Shown: positions 13,753 to 26,748, counted from the first letter of the stretch. The stretch: 64,000 nucleotides of DNA from Bugula neritina (GCA_964035545.1 OZ037770.1:3081662-3145661); one strand, 5' to 3'. Numbers and translations are program-made. The notes: generated by a model not told the origin, from the sequence alone.

Positions 13753-13926
13753 ATTGCTAACCTTCGAATCCACGTTGAAAGAGCAATAAAACGAGTAAAG
13801 GAATTTAATATTTTAAATGGTCCTGGGGGTGTAAGCTTACTGTTGACACCGCTTTTAGATAAAGTAATGATAGTCTGCTGTGCTCTCTGTAATCTGCAGC
13901 CACCTTTGGTAGCCGATGAAGTGTAG
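13753..13926 (+). pseudogene. C-terminal fragment of DDE_Tnp_4 (Harbinger-like) transposase
   Basis: The reading frame encodes IANLRIHVERAIKRVKEFNI, then a Leu-rich linker, then DKVMIVCCALCNLQPPLV and a stop. The LRIHVERxIxRxK and CALCNLQPPLV motifs are the hallmark end of DDE_Tnp_4 nucleases. Upstream sequence lacks an intact frame with the earlier catalytic Asp residues, so the gene looks inactivated. Confidence 0.8.
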
Positions 13927-14327
13927 CACTTTTATAATAATATTCTTCTTGATGTGCTATTGTATATAACGTATGTGCTATACCACTATGCTTTATAAAT
14001 AAAAGTCTGATATTATTATACTTTTGTCATATCTGCTTATCTCAATGATTGTTGAGAAGGATTTTGGGTGAAAGTAAATGGCAGCTCAGACTTGATACTC
14101 ATTTTATAAAATGCTAACTTATGCATAAATAATATTCTGTTAGTACCAATATTGTATGCAGTCAGCGTTGAAATATAATGCCTTCGTTTTGATGGAATCG
14201 ACATTTTCTCTGTAGCTATCATGTTGCATCACACAATATGAAAAAATATTCAAGCCCAATGTTTAATGACCGTTTATTCTAACATTCCAAATTATTAGGA
14301 GAAAGCCTTTGTATTTTACCCAACTGA

Positions 14328-14618
14328 CTAAAAGATGTATTGGAAACTCATTAGTAAAGTTGTTGATGTTATTGCATTAGCTTCAGAGCTAAGTACAGAT
14401 GTTTCATCCAGCAATGACTTGAGACTGAGAAGTTCAACTTTAATATCACTTATACAAACGTGGCGAATTGCATAAAACATTACTTCACAGTTAAAAGAAA
14501 CTAAACTATATTGTCCCATGGCTGATGTCATTACATTTGTAGAATAATCATACTGTTTAGCTAAGTAAATCGTATACAAGAAAGGGTTATCAACATGGTA
14601 CCATGGTGATAATACCAA
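14328..14618 (-). other. Unassigned 96-codon open frame inside the long-TIR transposon
   Basis: The frame lies convergent to the transposase remnant. Its composition is balanced and includes AKQYDYSTNVMTSAMGQYSL. It may be an element-borne second protein or chance; I do not recognise it. Confidence 0.3.
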
Positions 14619-15918
14619 CTAACAATATAGACCCACATGCAAGGCACTACATGCTAATACTCATTTTTATACAAAATGTCTACATTATCTATTGCTAATA
14701 CCTGTGCATTTAAACTCAATGCAGATGAATATGTGACGGAGTAAAAAAATGCTGTTCTACAAATTTAAAATAAAATAGTATTGGGTACACAAGCAAATAA
14801 TTTATGGCTATAGCTAGGCTAATGCATTTGTAATGAGCTTGTGAAATAATTTTTTGAATAAGTACATCAAAGTAAACTGAAGCACACAAAGTAACCAGAC
14901 TATGAGAATGTATTTAGTAGTATGCATGGATTTAAAACTAAACCATGAAATGATTATCATTATTGCAACCTCTGTGCTTGGTAGACAGGATAGAGAGGAG
15001 TGGTGTGACTGCTGTAACTGTGCTACTACTTTACATACTAACAGAGACTAGCCTAGTGTTTTACGTGCCTTACATAAGATATTATAATAGAACTGATAAG
15101 TTTGGTGTAGCATGCACTGCCATTGCAGCTCAGTGACTGTGCTAGTGCGCTATGCTCTCGATAATGCTTTACAATACAACCAAGTAACAGCACTGGTTGA
15201 TTTGATGTTCTAAGGCCTAAGTAATGTCTACCTTTGATGAAATCATCCTAAGTTATAACTGCCTACATAGTTGCTTACAAACCAAGTCAGAAAACTGGCA
15301 TAGCAAAGTAAGCCAAAACAGATTTCGTAATACTAATAATTTCCCCATACACTCAAGTGTTGTAGATGACTACAGCATGATCAGACTATAAAACTCAACC
15401 AAAAAGGGGCGTGTACCAACTCTAAAATATCACCACTATAACTCATATAAAACTCTACATTTTCAAAGACAAATGCATTATTAGGCCTATCAGATACAAT
15501 CATTAGCTGGTCATGTAGAGTCCAGCCAATCAGAATCGTATAAAATTGCCTGCAACGTGGCTATATTCAACTGCCAAAAACAACTAGCTCATTCACCACT
15601 ATGTCAATAAAAAAACCATTAAATGTGTTTTGCCAGAACAGCTGGGGTTGTGGTCAAGCTGCTCCAGGGCATTTTTGCAGGAATACATTTTTTAAATGCA
15701 TTTTATAAGCATTTAATTTAAACATTTTGAAAAATGAACTCATGGTTCATAAAGTTAAGATATGAAATAAAATAATGCATGTAATAAAAGTTGCACAGCT
15801 ATTTTCTAGAAGTATGCATTTTGCATTTGAACTTGCAGAAGTTTATATAAGTTATAGTGGTGAGTGTTTTAGATTTAGTACAAGGTACTAATTGTACCAA
15901 ACATACATCGTCTATTGA

Positions 15919-17550
15919 CCATTCTTTTTAATGATAGCTGCTGGTAGGCTAAACTCTTCCTAGTCAGTAATTTAGCCTCTGTATATGCATATAGCAAACA
16001 TTTACATTTCACTGGTTCCAGACGTTGCCATGGAAAGCAGGATCTGCCACAAGCCACCTAAACTTCACCTATCCCTAAGACAGCCTGTGACTAAGAAGTT
16101 AACATAAGGTAGGTCGCAGTTTGCTGGAGGCATGGTCACAATTTTAGTAAACCTAACGGGAGCAGAGGAATTAGCGTAGAATCAATAACTTATTAAAAAC
16201 GCATAATATATATATGATATAATACTTGTATATTATTAAAGTGTTAGCTATATTGTACAGTTCTGTGTTCATAACACACCCCATTGGTAACAGAATCGGT
16301 GAGTTTTTGACTATTTCAAGGTTAATTAGATAGCATTATTATTATTCCTGTAGTTATATTGTTAAGATATGTATCAAAATTAGGACGTTCCCTGTTACAG
16401 TAGATCTGCTAGCAGTTAGTACATGTAGCTAAGTGATGTAGGGTAGTATGGAAGTAGGTAAATAATAGAATGTGTAATAATGTAGAATTTACATAGGAAG
16501 GTAATTGTGTATTTAGTTGGCTTACATGCATAGCCGTGTTTATACTTAGGTAAAATTTTCTCTAGGTCACGAGGGCATGTATTTAAGTACGCATAAGTAA
16601 GACAGCGTTAGTGTTTCAAGTATTATGTTTAGCAGATCAGACTATGTGTATGCTTTTGTGTTTCAATCGTCAGTTTATAAAGAAGGCTACTTTCCTGTAG
16701 CGGCTTTACACACAGCAGTTCGGCTTTTTAAAGTCCCGTTACTGGTGAACAATCTTTGCTATTTATTACACTATATGAACTTCTATTAATTTTGTTACAG
16801 TATACCTTTACCCATCTTAGCTCTGTTTTCTCTGCGTGGTGGGATTCTTGTCTAGAGCCAAGTTGTTCAACCTTGACCTGCTCCTGTGTTAAGGTCAGAG
16901 GTCAAGAGATATCTCTATGACCAGGAATATTTGCATCGTCTTCTCCTTTTCTCTCATAGCAATCTTACTATATCATTGTCTCTGTTTATACTAACCATAC
17001 ATTAGCTTGTACCTCTTACTATATGTGTTAATTTACTTATTCACTTTCATTTGTCTGAGGTCCAAAATTCAAGTGTTGTATCTTGCTGTGAATTGGAGCA
17101 GAGGCTACAATGCTAATAACATTGCTATTTATAAGTACTGCTAAAGTTATTTGAGTTGTACATGTTCGTATGTTTACAGCCGAAATGTTGAAGCTACTTA
17201 AGACACATTCTGGTGCTTATCATTCGCTATCTTGTCTGTGTTGATCACTTTATCTTCTATATAGTAGTCTATCAATTCACGTTCTAAATTCTGAATAGTA
17301 TAATTGTAAGGTGTAATTTCATTGGTTGTTTGTGATATGGAGTTGCGATATCTCCAAGGAGCCATATAAAGCTCTTAGCTAGTGCTTTTCACAATAACCA
17401 AGGAGAAATTTTTCTAATTGAAAATAATTAGGATGTGTTTGTGCGATATAGTGAACTAAAACTAGTAGAAATCAGCTCTTTGCAACAAACTTTCAGCAAT
17501 ATTAATTGTCACTTATTTAGGCTGTTGATAAATTAAATAAACCAATGAAT
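15919..17550. other. Intergenic, nothing recognised
   Basis: Several splice-like sites (for example CGGTGAGT near 16300) but no coherent coding chain. Confidence 0.5.
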
Positions 17551-17741
17551 CAGCCGTGATGTAGTGGTTAGAGTGCTGGTCTGGTGAAAAGGTAAGCCAG
17601 TGGTTTGAGTCCAAACAGCATTGCTAGGAAGAGCATTCAGTCATAGTTACTCCTGTGCCTCATATATGTATGAGACCTTTGTATGATTTAAAAAACATTT
17701 ACTTGTGGGTTCTTACAAGGATAGTGACTATAAACTTGCAT
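17551..17741 (+). mobile_element. tRNA-derived SINE, copy 1
   Basis: A tRNA-like head with box A (GTAGTGGTTAGAGTGCTGG) and box B-like GTTTGAGTCC. The body GAAGAGCATTCAGTCATAGT and tail GGATAGTGACTATAAACTTG are shared with the other copies. Confidence 0.75.
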
Positions 17742-18388
17742 AGGTTATGCTATAAATTAAAAGAACTATCAAATACAAATTAGTAGAAATTATTTTACGA
17801 TAATTTTGCTTTTGATAGCCACACCTAATGTAAATACTTCGTAAGCTTTGAAAGCAAAATATGTTATATAGTAACATTCTTTATACGGTGAGTATAGGTT
17901 CTGCTATATCTGGGGAAAAACATTTGTTATACAAGGAATTTATTTAATTTTTTTGATGTTTCCTTGACTTAGCACTTTTTTTAAGTAAATTAAATGATAG
18001 AATGTTTACACTTGAAAGCAGGTGCAATTTATAAAGAATAAAATTTATATATTACTATGCAGTTATATGCATATTTAGTAATTTCATGGCTAATGTATTA
18101 ATTTTCATTTCTTATGTAATCAATACTTAGTCCTACTACACAGAATATAATTCTAATTAAAATATATGAGTCACAGTTGAGTAATAATAATTTATTCTAC
18201 TGCAATTATATTACAGTTAGAAGTAAATAAACATAAAATTGAGACTGTGTTGATTTGATACAAAACTGGTGAAAATATGGTTCACATACGTATACTGTTG
18301 ACTAGAATAAAGGTCTATGATTAGACATTGTGAGATTGCATCTATAACGGAGTAGATTATTGAAGACATCGCGCATATATTTCCTGCG
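17742..18388. other. 3' flank of the fucosyltransferase gene
   Basis: AT-rich. TTTATT-type complements of poly(A) signals occur near 18190-18230. No other feature seen. Confidence 0.5.
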
Positions 18389-18564
18389 TCATGCATTGAC
18401 ACGATTTTTGCACTTGAATGTGCTCATACCGTAATAGTCACAGTAGCTATTGTTTGCAGCGACATCTACACACTGATCTCTACTGAAATGCCTCCCGATA
18501 TCATGCCAAACGTTATTTGGTCTCATGTGAGCTAAGCTACAGAACTTGCAGAATTCAGATGGAT
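18389..18564 (-). CDS. Fucosyltransferase exon 2 (C-terminal Cys-rich tail)
   Basis: The exon starts after TTTTTAG and encodes DPSEFCKFCSLAHMRPNN, then a run to KNRVNA and TGA. It holds five cysteines, including CxxC, which pairs in known FUT structures with distant catalytic-domain cysteines. Assignment rests on exact phase match with exon 1 and the family-like CxxC-LAH motif. Confidence 0.85.
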
Positions 18565-20952
18565 CTAAAAATAAGAAACATATATATGAAACACAGGCTT
18601 CTACTAAACTGTGGTATAATGTCAAGGTCAACATCTAGATTAACCAGCTGACTAAGATATATAAATAATGTATTGATAAACTCAGATATAGAAATACTAT
18701 ATCTATATAAAGAAATATACACATAGTATATTATTTAAGAGCTTATGTGCAGAAGTATTATAATTATCATTTATATTGGCTGAGTTTTTGATAACAAGTG
18801 CAAATTTAACAAAGAAGTTTTTCTCTCACAATTATGTCAATGTCTTTTGCCTAATCAAAATGAATTGGGAAAACTTAAAAGCTTAAAGGATTGCTCTATC
18901 TTGTCTAATAAATGGCCATTTAGGTCAAACACACATAATATTGTGTTTTTCTAAGCATGCATTGACAAAAATCATTTGACCAAAGGTAGAAAAAGTTAGT
19001 TGAAGTTGAGGGTGTAGATTGGTAACAGCCAAAACGCCGATTTTGAAATGAGCTGGGAAATGTGACGTAACAGCGCCAGCATTCCTGCTGGTCACGTGAC
19101 TATACAAATGAATAACTATAGAAATATGACTGTGAGATGTGATCTTTCAGCTCGTAATTTGTATATTTATAGAAGTGCAAATGTGAATTATCTCAATCTA
19201 TAGTTTTTTGAAATTTTAAATAACATGTATGTGATAACATTAGGCCATATTTTGCTTGTAAACATTAGAAAAAAGCATTGCAAAAACATGCATTCTTTAG
19301 GATGAATGCCTGCGATCGATCTAAACTAGGTCAGCTAGATTGTGCAATATTATGGGCACACCAAAGCTGACCTATATAGCGCACTGTATAACTGCTTGGG
19401 CGTTATTGGTTGATGTTGTGCTCAGCAACCTCGAATACTAGCGTTATAGTTAGCACGTGCAGCATAGTTACTGGCGTTCACACGTCACGTATTAGGCTAT
19501 TCTTTTTCATGGCTGAAAATTTTACCTCCCTCAAAATTGGAATTTTGAAAAGCTGTTTTCTAGGCACATATCCCTTTGCAAAGTCACAATTGTTTGCATA
19601 CACATTAGATTTTAGTTCATAATTATAATGTGATTGTAATAAACTAAGATTGAGCAATCCTTTAAGCTATCAAGAAGTCAGTGTGTTCTATTTTTCAGAT
19701 TAAATTGCCACCTCCCTCTGCGTAGAAGTTTGAGTAAGCCAACATCAAAACCTAACGTAAATATTTAACTAAGAACTTTAGATACAGCAACCAGAGGTCA
19801 AATGTTAAGTCATGGCTACAAGAAATATAGAACTGCATTTACTTCTAAACGGGAAATTTGAAGTTATCTCATACCATAAAGCTAATGATAGCAAATGACT
19901 TTCTACATACCTTCTCTATAAAGTTTAAAACTATTTCTCCAGCTTAGATAGTAGTTAAACGTTTCCTTGTGCCTTGTTACATAGTGCAGATGTTCAGATA
20001 AATGTTTCGGTGACGTAAAGTTCTTAACGTGTATATAACTGTTTGGAGGAGCGATACGTTCATACTCTTCCATGCTCAGACCTCCCATTACGATAGGTAT
20101 GACCAGGTCTGGTCCTTCTAGAATTTTCCAGAACTTTTCTGTAATGTAATCTTCACAAAGGTTGTTTTCAAAGGAGAGGTAGAAATGAAAACTGGAGAGT
20201 GGAGGTTGTTCACTGAACGGAAGCAAAGAGATGAGGTGAGGTTTGATAGAATCTATAGCCCTTCGGCATCGGAGTTTAATAGTGAAAATAGACAGATGTA
20301 CCCAGTGAGACAGTTCTAAGGCGTATTCCAGTCTCGCGCTACGGACAAGGTTGCTACAGTGTGAAACAAACCAGACAACCTTTGGCTTGAGATCCATGGT
20401 TGTAAGTCTCTCATTGTCAAAACTTCTAATCGTTTTACCTAATGTATCGGGAAAAATTTGTGAGGCCCACTTGTTAGGCCTGTTTGAGTCCCGTTTGTAC
20501 GTGAATGAGTAGTTAAAGTACCCGTTCCATTCAGCGAGATCCACTTTAGCAAAAGCTTGTGGCTCTGCAGCATTGAGTAGCCAAAGCTGGTCAGTTGACT
20601 TGTTTGGGCGGATAACTGGAAGTCGTGTAAATTGAAATACGGCAAGGTCAGCGTTGGGGTCAAGGTTAGTAGCATTGTTTATTGTAAACCTACACTCGTA
20701 CATTCCCATACAGGTGAGATGTTCGGATGTCGGCATTTCAAACCATCGGGGATTTAAAATTTCAATATGCTGAATCTTCTTGTGGGCCGGTGAGTATGAT
20801 CGTATGCTGTGAGTGTTGTCTGCACTTGGCAGGTACATGATGCTTCTGTTGTTGACGTTAATGTAAAACAATATACATACCACTGTGAAGGCAGCAAGAG
20901 AAGTCAATCCAAAGTTGGATTTGTAGTAGATGTTTAGCACTTTTATCAACAT
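18389..20952 (-). CDS. Alpha-1,3-fucosyltransferase (GT10 family), two exons
   Basis: Golgi-type enzyme expected to transfer fucose from GDP-fucose to N-acetylglucosamine on glycans. Exon 1 is 20952..19911 and exon 2 is 18564..18389 (TGA at 18389-18391). The donor GAA G|GTATGT and acceptor TTTTTAG|AT join in phase 1, giving 405 residues. Residues 13-33 are a single membrane segment close to the N-terminus, as in type II Golgi enzymes. Seen motifs: FNYSFTYKRDS (donor-side region), VVWFVSHCSN, and the GT10 signature FYLSFENNLCEDYITEKFW, followed by PIVMGG. Exon 2 supplies the C-terminal Cys cluster (FCKFCSLAHMRPNN) typical of invertebrate and vertebrate FUTs. The open frame extends nine codons upstream to a GTG, but the first ATG is at 20952. 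An upstream exon is possible. Oddity: the usual VDxYGxC segment reads LSIFTIKLRC. Confidence 0.92.
19911..20952 (-). CDS. Fucosyltransferase exon 1 (membrane anchor plus catalytic domain)
   Basis: This exon carries the N-terminal anchor, stem and nearly all of the GT10 catalytic domain, ending in YRE before the donor GTATGT. It is the only long uninterrupted coding exon in the window besides the TPR gene. The 1.35-kb intron that follows (18565-19910) shows no repeat that I recognise. Confidence 0.9.
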
Positions 20953-20979
20953 CTTTGAGCAGCGGCGGCCAAATCTCAC

Positions 20980-23929
20980 CCTACTCTTGCTCTTGATTCA
21001 CTTTGACTCGCTGATCAATACTAAACTACAACATGAGAACTGCTGCTATAAGTACTTTAGCATAATATCATATAAGTTAGAGAGGCTTTTGTTAAGAATG
21101 CATGATTTGACAGCTTAGGTTCCAATCTGCTGTTATTCCAATAGGTTGGGCAGTGTCTTTTTCCCAGTAATGAATTCTATAGTCTGATTCTTTCTACAAA
21201 CTAACCTTTTAATATTGATTGGTGTTTTCATTCAATAAAGCTCAGAAATGAATGGCCAATACACTCATGTACATTCACACAGGTATTATATATGTGTGTG
21301 CCAATTCGTGTACCATAAATACATATAGAGAATATGAGAAAGCCTGTTTTTGATAATGAAGTTTTACAACAATTTCTGCAAGTATATAATTTTTAATAAT
21401 ACACAAAACTAAATTTCTTAACAAAAATCAAAAGTAATTTGACGAAAAATAAGAAAGCAAAACTCTGCTACATCATTTGCTTAAAAACAGTTTCTATGGT
21501 GACAGAATCCAAACAACAGCAGCTCAAAAACAGTTGATTGCTATAAAATTCTGGATAGCAAATTTTTTTTTACTAAAATATATTATAGTTGAAATAAATT
21601 TTTGTCATTTGATATTTAAATGCAAAAATATTGGTTTGACACTTAATTTATTCAATGAACATGCAGTTACTATTAACAATATCTTGCTGAATTCACCTGA
21701 AGAATGGCAGTTCACAGTTCGGTATTAAACTGTGCTAGTAGTTTTTTCAAATTGTACTATAAAATAATGTAAGCATTGCGCTTTTCTTTCTTCAGGAAAA
21801 CTTGTGTTTTCTAATTGGTTTGTACGACTTCCATGAACTGCATTCACTATAAAATTATTAGATGTTTTGATATATTTTTTCTTTTTTTAGATCAGGCCAA
21901 AAAGCAAAGCTGTTGATGGTTTAATAATGCAGAGAGAAATAGCATGGCAACAGCTTGTATTGTTGGCATGAAGACTTTGAGGTTGTCTGTATTTTGCTGA
22001 TTCAGCTTTTTTGGTGTTTTTTTAAAATGATTACTCATCCATATAGCTGACTGGACAAGTCTGCATGGTAGCTACAGTATATGCACAAATACACAAACTA
22101 ATAATAACCTTTGTTGTTATATGCAAACTAGAAAAGAGTGAGGTTGAAGCCCCATCCTAAAGAACTTCTCTAACCTGCCCCACCATGCAAGACCTACTCT
22201 GAACCAAAAAGAGCTGATTAGTTCTAAAGAAGACATTCCATAATTTTCTTTATCATATCAAGCTGTCTGCTCAGAGTTCATTAGTATGACACTTGATGTC
22301 ATCAACTTCAAGCTGTTTTATTCATACCTGCTTGTTGGCATGTATATTTTTGTTGTAAACTAAATAACTATTGGTGAATAAATTCAAATATGTAGGTATT
22401 TTTATAATTTTCTGATATTTCCCATAATGATTTGCTTAAAATAATTAATTATGATTTTTGTGTCCCTGTATAATTACAGAAAATAGTCTATTCCTGATGG
22501 GTTTTGTGAATTTTATTTTGTAATCTATAAACAGTACAGCTTCTAACTTTTCAAATAAAGTACAGACTCTAATACCTATAGTATCATATGATATTCATAT
22601 TATAAATCCAATTGCGTGCAAGTATTATAGCCGGTCTTGTTCCACCTGTATATTCCATACATGTTTGGTTTTGTCAGAAGTAAGAAACTTAGACCCATTC
22701 TTCAGTCAATTTTCTTACAAATATTTAAAACCAGCAGATAAAAATACCCCTAAATAAGAAACTTTTATATACAATTTGAACCGAATTTACTTTTTGGCTT
22801 ACTTTGCTGGTGTGTAATAAATAAAGTATTATATGACTAATATACTATTCTACATATTATAATGGAACGACTCATTCATTGACTGAACAGCGCTGTAGGT
22901 AACCTGCTGCAATCACTGAGGGTTATTAACTTTATTATTCAATTTAACTCTTGAAATTTAAGATCTATAGACAGTATGAAGCAATGAACTAAGTAGAGAT
23001 GGTCACCAAGGAGAAATAAATAAACAGTAGCACTGTTGAAAAGATGCTATAATACAGCGTATAAATGCAAACAATGCTATCAACAAGCTAATACTAGAGT
23101 GAGTGATTGAGCTAGCCAGTGGTCATTCCGGAAGCTGGAATATTGGCTACGAATGGAGAGCAAGTCTAAGGCTATGAACTGTAGTCCATGACTTTCAATG
23201 TTGCATTAATTCCTTTTCTACGCATAACTTTACACTTTTACACCTGAGTTATATATTTGTGTATAATCTATGATAGTAAATTATTTAATGGTTTGTGTTT
23301 ATCTCTCTACTCTCCACACATAAGTTTAACGTATTATCGTTAATTTACAACAGGCTATGGCTGTAATGATTAAGCTAGTAGGTACTACTACTAGTCAGCA
23401 ATCTTTATAATAGGTGCAAACATCTATACCTCCTGGGGGGCCCAGCCTACATTCATGTGGCTCTCAAAGGCAAAAAAAGTATGTATATATGAATTTGAGT
23501 GAGAAAACCATCTTTTAAATGTCTCATATTTATATATGCTAAAACATGCAGCCTGCATTAACTGTTGGGACTTTATTGTGTAAGGATTTATTATAAGAGT
23601 TTGGAATAAAATAATTTAAAAATTATTGGTGCTGTGGGCCCCCAGCTCAAAGTAAAGTTCACACTGTGCCCCCTTGATCACCACCTTCATATCCTTTTTA
23701 GAGGCACCCACTCTTGGGCTATGTTCTCAGTTACTACTAAACTGTTCATGGAAAGACAATTTCCCACACCACAATGTAGCTATAACAGGAGTTGCATTCT
23801 CTGCTAATTGTAAATGACTTATGATCCCAAGCTTTCACACTACCAAGTTATATGATGGCTTATTTTCAAATTTATATGTATGTTACTAACATATTTTGGC
23901 AGTTGTGTGCACAATGATTTTAGGTAACA
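20980..23929. other. Upstream of fucosyltransferase, mostly unassigned
   Basis: Holds a fragment near 22770-22850 similar to the right end of the 55004-55421 MITE, and GGGGGGCCC/GGGCCCCC words near 23435 and 23635 that may be ends of a decayed element. No exon chain seen. Confidence 0.45.
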
Positions 23930-24228
23930 GCGACACCAGTAAAAATAGCACAGGTAAAATGGCACAAATGGCAAAGTGGGTCAAATTGGCACAATTTTCA
24001 ATGTTAGAGTTTAGATTGGGTTTGGGTATGTAGGATGGGGGTTTGAGTTTGGGGTTTGAGTCTGATGTGGGGGTTTAGGGTTTGAGTTTGAGCTTTGGGA
24101 ACATTTAACAACAGTGTGCCATTATTTCCTACTTTTCCATTTGTGCCCTTAATATTACTAGCACCATTATTACCAGCACCAGTATTACCTGTGCCAATTT
24201 TACTGGTGCCATTTTTACCTAAAATCAT
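23930..24228. mobile_element. TGGCAC-family MITE, copy 4
   Basis: Left AAAAATAGCACAGGTAAAAT, core CAATGTTAGAGTTTAGATTG, right with several short TTACC/GTGCCA repeats ending GTGCCATTTTTACCTAAAAT. The open frame through it is repeat-derived, not a gene. Confidence 0.7.
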
Positions 24229-24383
24229 CAATATATTACCTATTTTCTATATATGACTTATAGGTCCTTAGTGATTTAACAACTAGACAAACCAATAGAT
24301 CTGGTGCACCATCTGCAAGATCTGCCTAAAGGGTTATTGTATGCCTGAACACTGTTCTAATAATAAATGTAGCGATGAACACT

Positions 24384-24406
24384 GGGGGGGGGGAGGGGAG
24401 GGGGGA
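24384..24406 (+). other. G-rich tract with quadruplex potential
   Basis: Runs of ten, four and six G separated by single A. No gene starts nearby. Confidence 0.6.
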
Positions 24407-24509
24407 ATATGTAGATAACAAGTGGAATGGCAGTTAAAAGAAGGAATAAAAAGTGAGCAGAAATAATGATAACATAAGTTGAACATGAAGGAAGCACACT
24501 AGGAGTATA

Positions 24510-24695
24510 CTAATCGGATGACTCTATAAGCAGCTCTGAGTGGAGGGTGAGTGTGATTATATATAGTTTGTGTTTCTCTAGTTTGATTTGGAGTTTCACT
24601 AGACTCCCAACTCTAAATTTGAAAATCCCAAACAGCTACTTCACTCAGTCACCCCAACGTCTGAGATGCTTATAGAACCATTCTTACTAAACATC
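24510..24695. mobile_element. CTATAAGCAGCT MITE, copy 3
   Basis: ACTCTATAAGCAGCTCTGAG and CTGAGATGCTTATAGAACCA are the inverted ends. The arms are more diverged than in copy 2. Confidence 0.6.
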
Positions 24696-26344
24696 GTTTG
24701 TCTAAGATCCTAAACTTCTGAGAATTACCAGACCAGCGCACTAACCTGTAGGCCCTTACTAACTGCATATATTTAGAAAGAAGCTAGAGCTAGCCTTACA
24801 GTCAAACCAAGGAGCACATCAGCTGTACCCTAATGAGAAGGAATCTATACTCCAAGCTGTACCAAAGGTTTTCCTAATCATGGCAGATGTGATAACTGTA
24901 CTCTATAAAACTTGCTTCCCATTGCTTATTGCGGAAGTAGATTCGGTTATTCATCTTCATTTTCTTATGAAAAATAAGCACAATTGCAATCAATTCTTAT
25001 CAATTGTTGACCTATAAGGAGGCACTTTAAGTCACTGACATCATCATAAAAATATGCCAACAAAATCTTTCTGCATTGTAAAGTTAGTAGTCCGATTTCA
25101 TCTCATTTTGATCCATCAATCAATTTTATTATAATATTATATTAAAATAATTTCCAAGATGATATTTTACCAAGAGTTCATCACCCTTTAGTTATTGTGT
25201 GCATTTTTTATTATTAGCTCCTTAAAGACTACTGCCCTTTACCTTTACATGTCTTGACTATTATGTCAAATATGTGCAGTTTACAGGTTCTTCAACCATC
25301 AGTCAATTACTCTTTGAGAGCTTCCTAAAGGTATACTAACAACTGTGTGTTGTGTGTGTGTGTTGTGTGTGTGTGTGCGTGCGTGTGTGTTGTGTTGTGT
25401 TAAGTGTGTGGGTTAAGTGTTGGGTGTGTGCGTGTTGGGTGTGTGCGTGTTGGTGTGTGTTGGGTTTGTGTGTGTGTGAGTGTGTGAGCGAGTGAGTGCA
25501 TGTGTGTTTTTGGGCGCTTTCAGGCCCTAAAGTGCCCTTAAAAAAGCTGTTTTACCAGCACTCAACCTCTGAGCATTTTTTCTTTCAAACAGCAGACTCT
25601 ATAGGTAGTTAAAACAATCGATATTTTTATATAGAAACAATGCAAACATACATCCATCTCTTGCTTTAAGATTATTTACAAAAGCTGCTTGCTTTGATTC
25701 CGACAAGAATTAGAAACACCTTTAATTAGTGTTAATTTGTGTTATGTTTGTGTATGGGCATGTGTGCGCTACATCAGTGTCCGATAAGAATAAATAGTTA
25801 AAATGGCACATATATCCTCTCTTCCTACAGAGTAGTGTGTGTTGTCTTGAAGATTGTCTGTACTTAATCAGTATAATCAATAACATATTTTATGGATTAC
25901 TTTACTGTAATTATATTATAATACACAACGAGTATATAATAATTCTTAGCTTGTTCTATCAAGATTAAGCTGCTTATCTATATATGTTTTTACTTAAACA
26001 TTTGGAACTTTAACTAATAATTAAAAGACCATGCAGTTGTTTTTTAAATGTTGCGGCATTTTCAACTATATTGCTGTTAAATTATTCATAAAAGCGCAGG
26101 TTTAATTACCAATTTTAAAAGTCACCATCAAGGAAACAAATTTAAATATTAAAAATACCATATTTTGAAGAGTTCTCTAAATTTTATTTTGTAATAAATT
26201 ACAAAATATAATAACCTTTTCAATTTTTTTATTTTGTGTTTAAAAATTTATAGACAATGACTAAAAGCAGTCGAACCAACATAAAGTTAGTCTACTAAAG
26301 TTGAATAAAATACATTATATTTTTATTTCCAAATATTTAAGCTG
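24696..26344. other. Intergenic before the Cys-peptide array
   Basis: Apart from the TG tract, no promoter block or signal-peptide exon of the peptide family is visible here. Confidence 0.5.
25343..25506. repeat. Interrupted (TG)n with TTGGG variants
   Basis: TGTG with interspersed TTGTG and TTGGGTGTG. Confidence 0.9.
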
Positions 26345-26410
26345 TTAATCCATCAAATGCAAGCTGCATGCAATAACCCAGATCACAAAGAGCATATAAG
26401 TAGAGGTTTG
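26345..26410 (+). promoter_or_regulatory. Orphan copy of the Cys-peptide promoter
   Basis: Block ATCAAATGCAAGCTGCATG, then CAGATCACAAAGAG and CATATAAG, matches the promoter blocks at 26620-26675 and 28600-28660. No signal-peptide exon follows before the next copy about 270 bp downstream. It may be a tandem duplicate promoter of the first peptide gene or the remnant of a deleted gene. Confidence 0.6.
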
Positions 26411-26617
26411 TTATGTTTAATATAAAAGCTTTCTCTTTGTTACCAACTGCAATTATTGTCATAATTTTGATAAGTATAAAGCTGTTTTATTACCTATCCA
26501 TATGTTCATATATTATTATTATGTATTTATGGAGGTCATTGTAATACAATTCAAGAGTAAAGTAACTGAAATCAAATAAAATGCAGTTTATCATTACTTC
26601 CAGGTAATTGTTGAGCT

Positions 26618-26748
26618 CTTCATCCATCAGCGGCAAGCTGCATGTAATAATTCAGATCTCAAAGAGTATATAAGCAGAGATGTTTTATACTACAGAATGT
26701 GTATCTCCACTACATTACAACTTACAGACACAGTTTTACATAAGTCAG
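26618..26748 (+). promoter_or_regulatory. Promoter and non-coding exon 1 of Cys-peptide gene 1
   Basis: The conserved block AGCTGCATGTAATAATTCAG precedes a TATA box (TATATAAG, 26667-26674). The untranslated first exon would start about 30 bp later and ends at CAG|GTAAGAAACTA (donor at 26749). Gene 3 has the same exon end and donor at 31839-31840. Confidence 0.7.

Larger units (their letters stand above)
12091..15918 (+). mobile_element. DNA transposon with 1,078-bp terminal inverted repeats
   Basis: Left arm 12091-13168 and right arm 14841-15918 are near-identical reverse complements of equal length. They start TCAATAGACGATGTATGTTT on the left and its complement on the right. The 1.67-kb centre carries a DDE transposase remnant on the plus strand and an unexplained open frame on the minus strand (14328-14618). 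I could not identify a clean target-site duplication. The transposase tail resembles DDE_Tnp_4 (Harbinger/ISL2EU-type) proteins. Confidence 0.85.
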
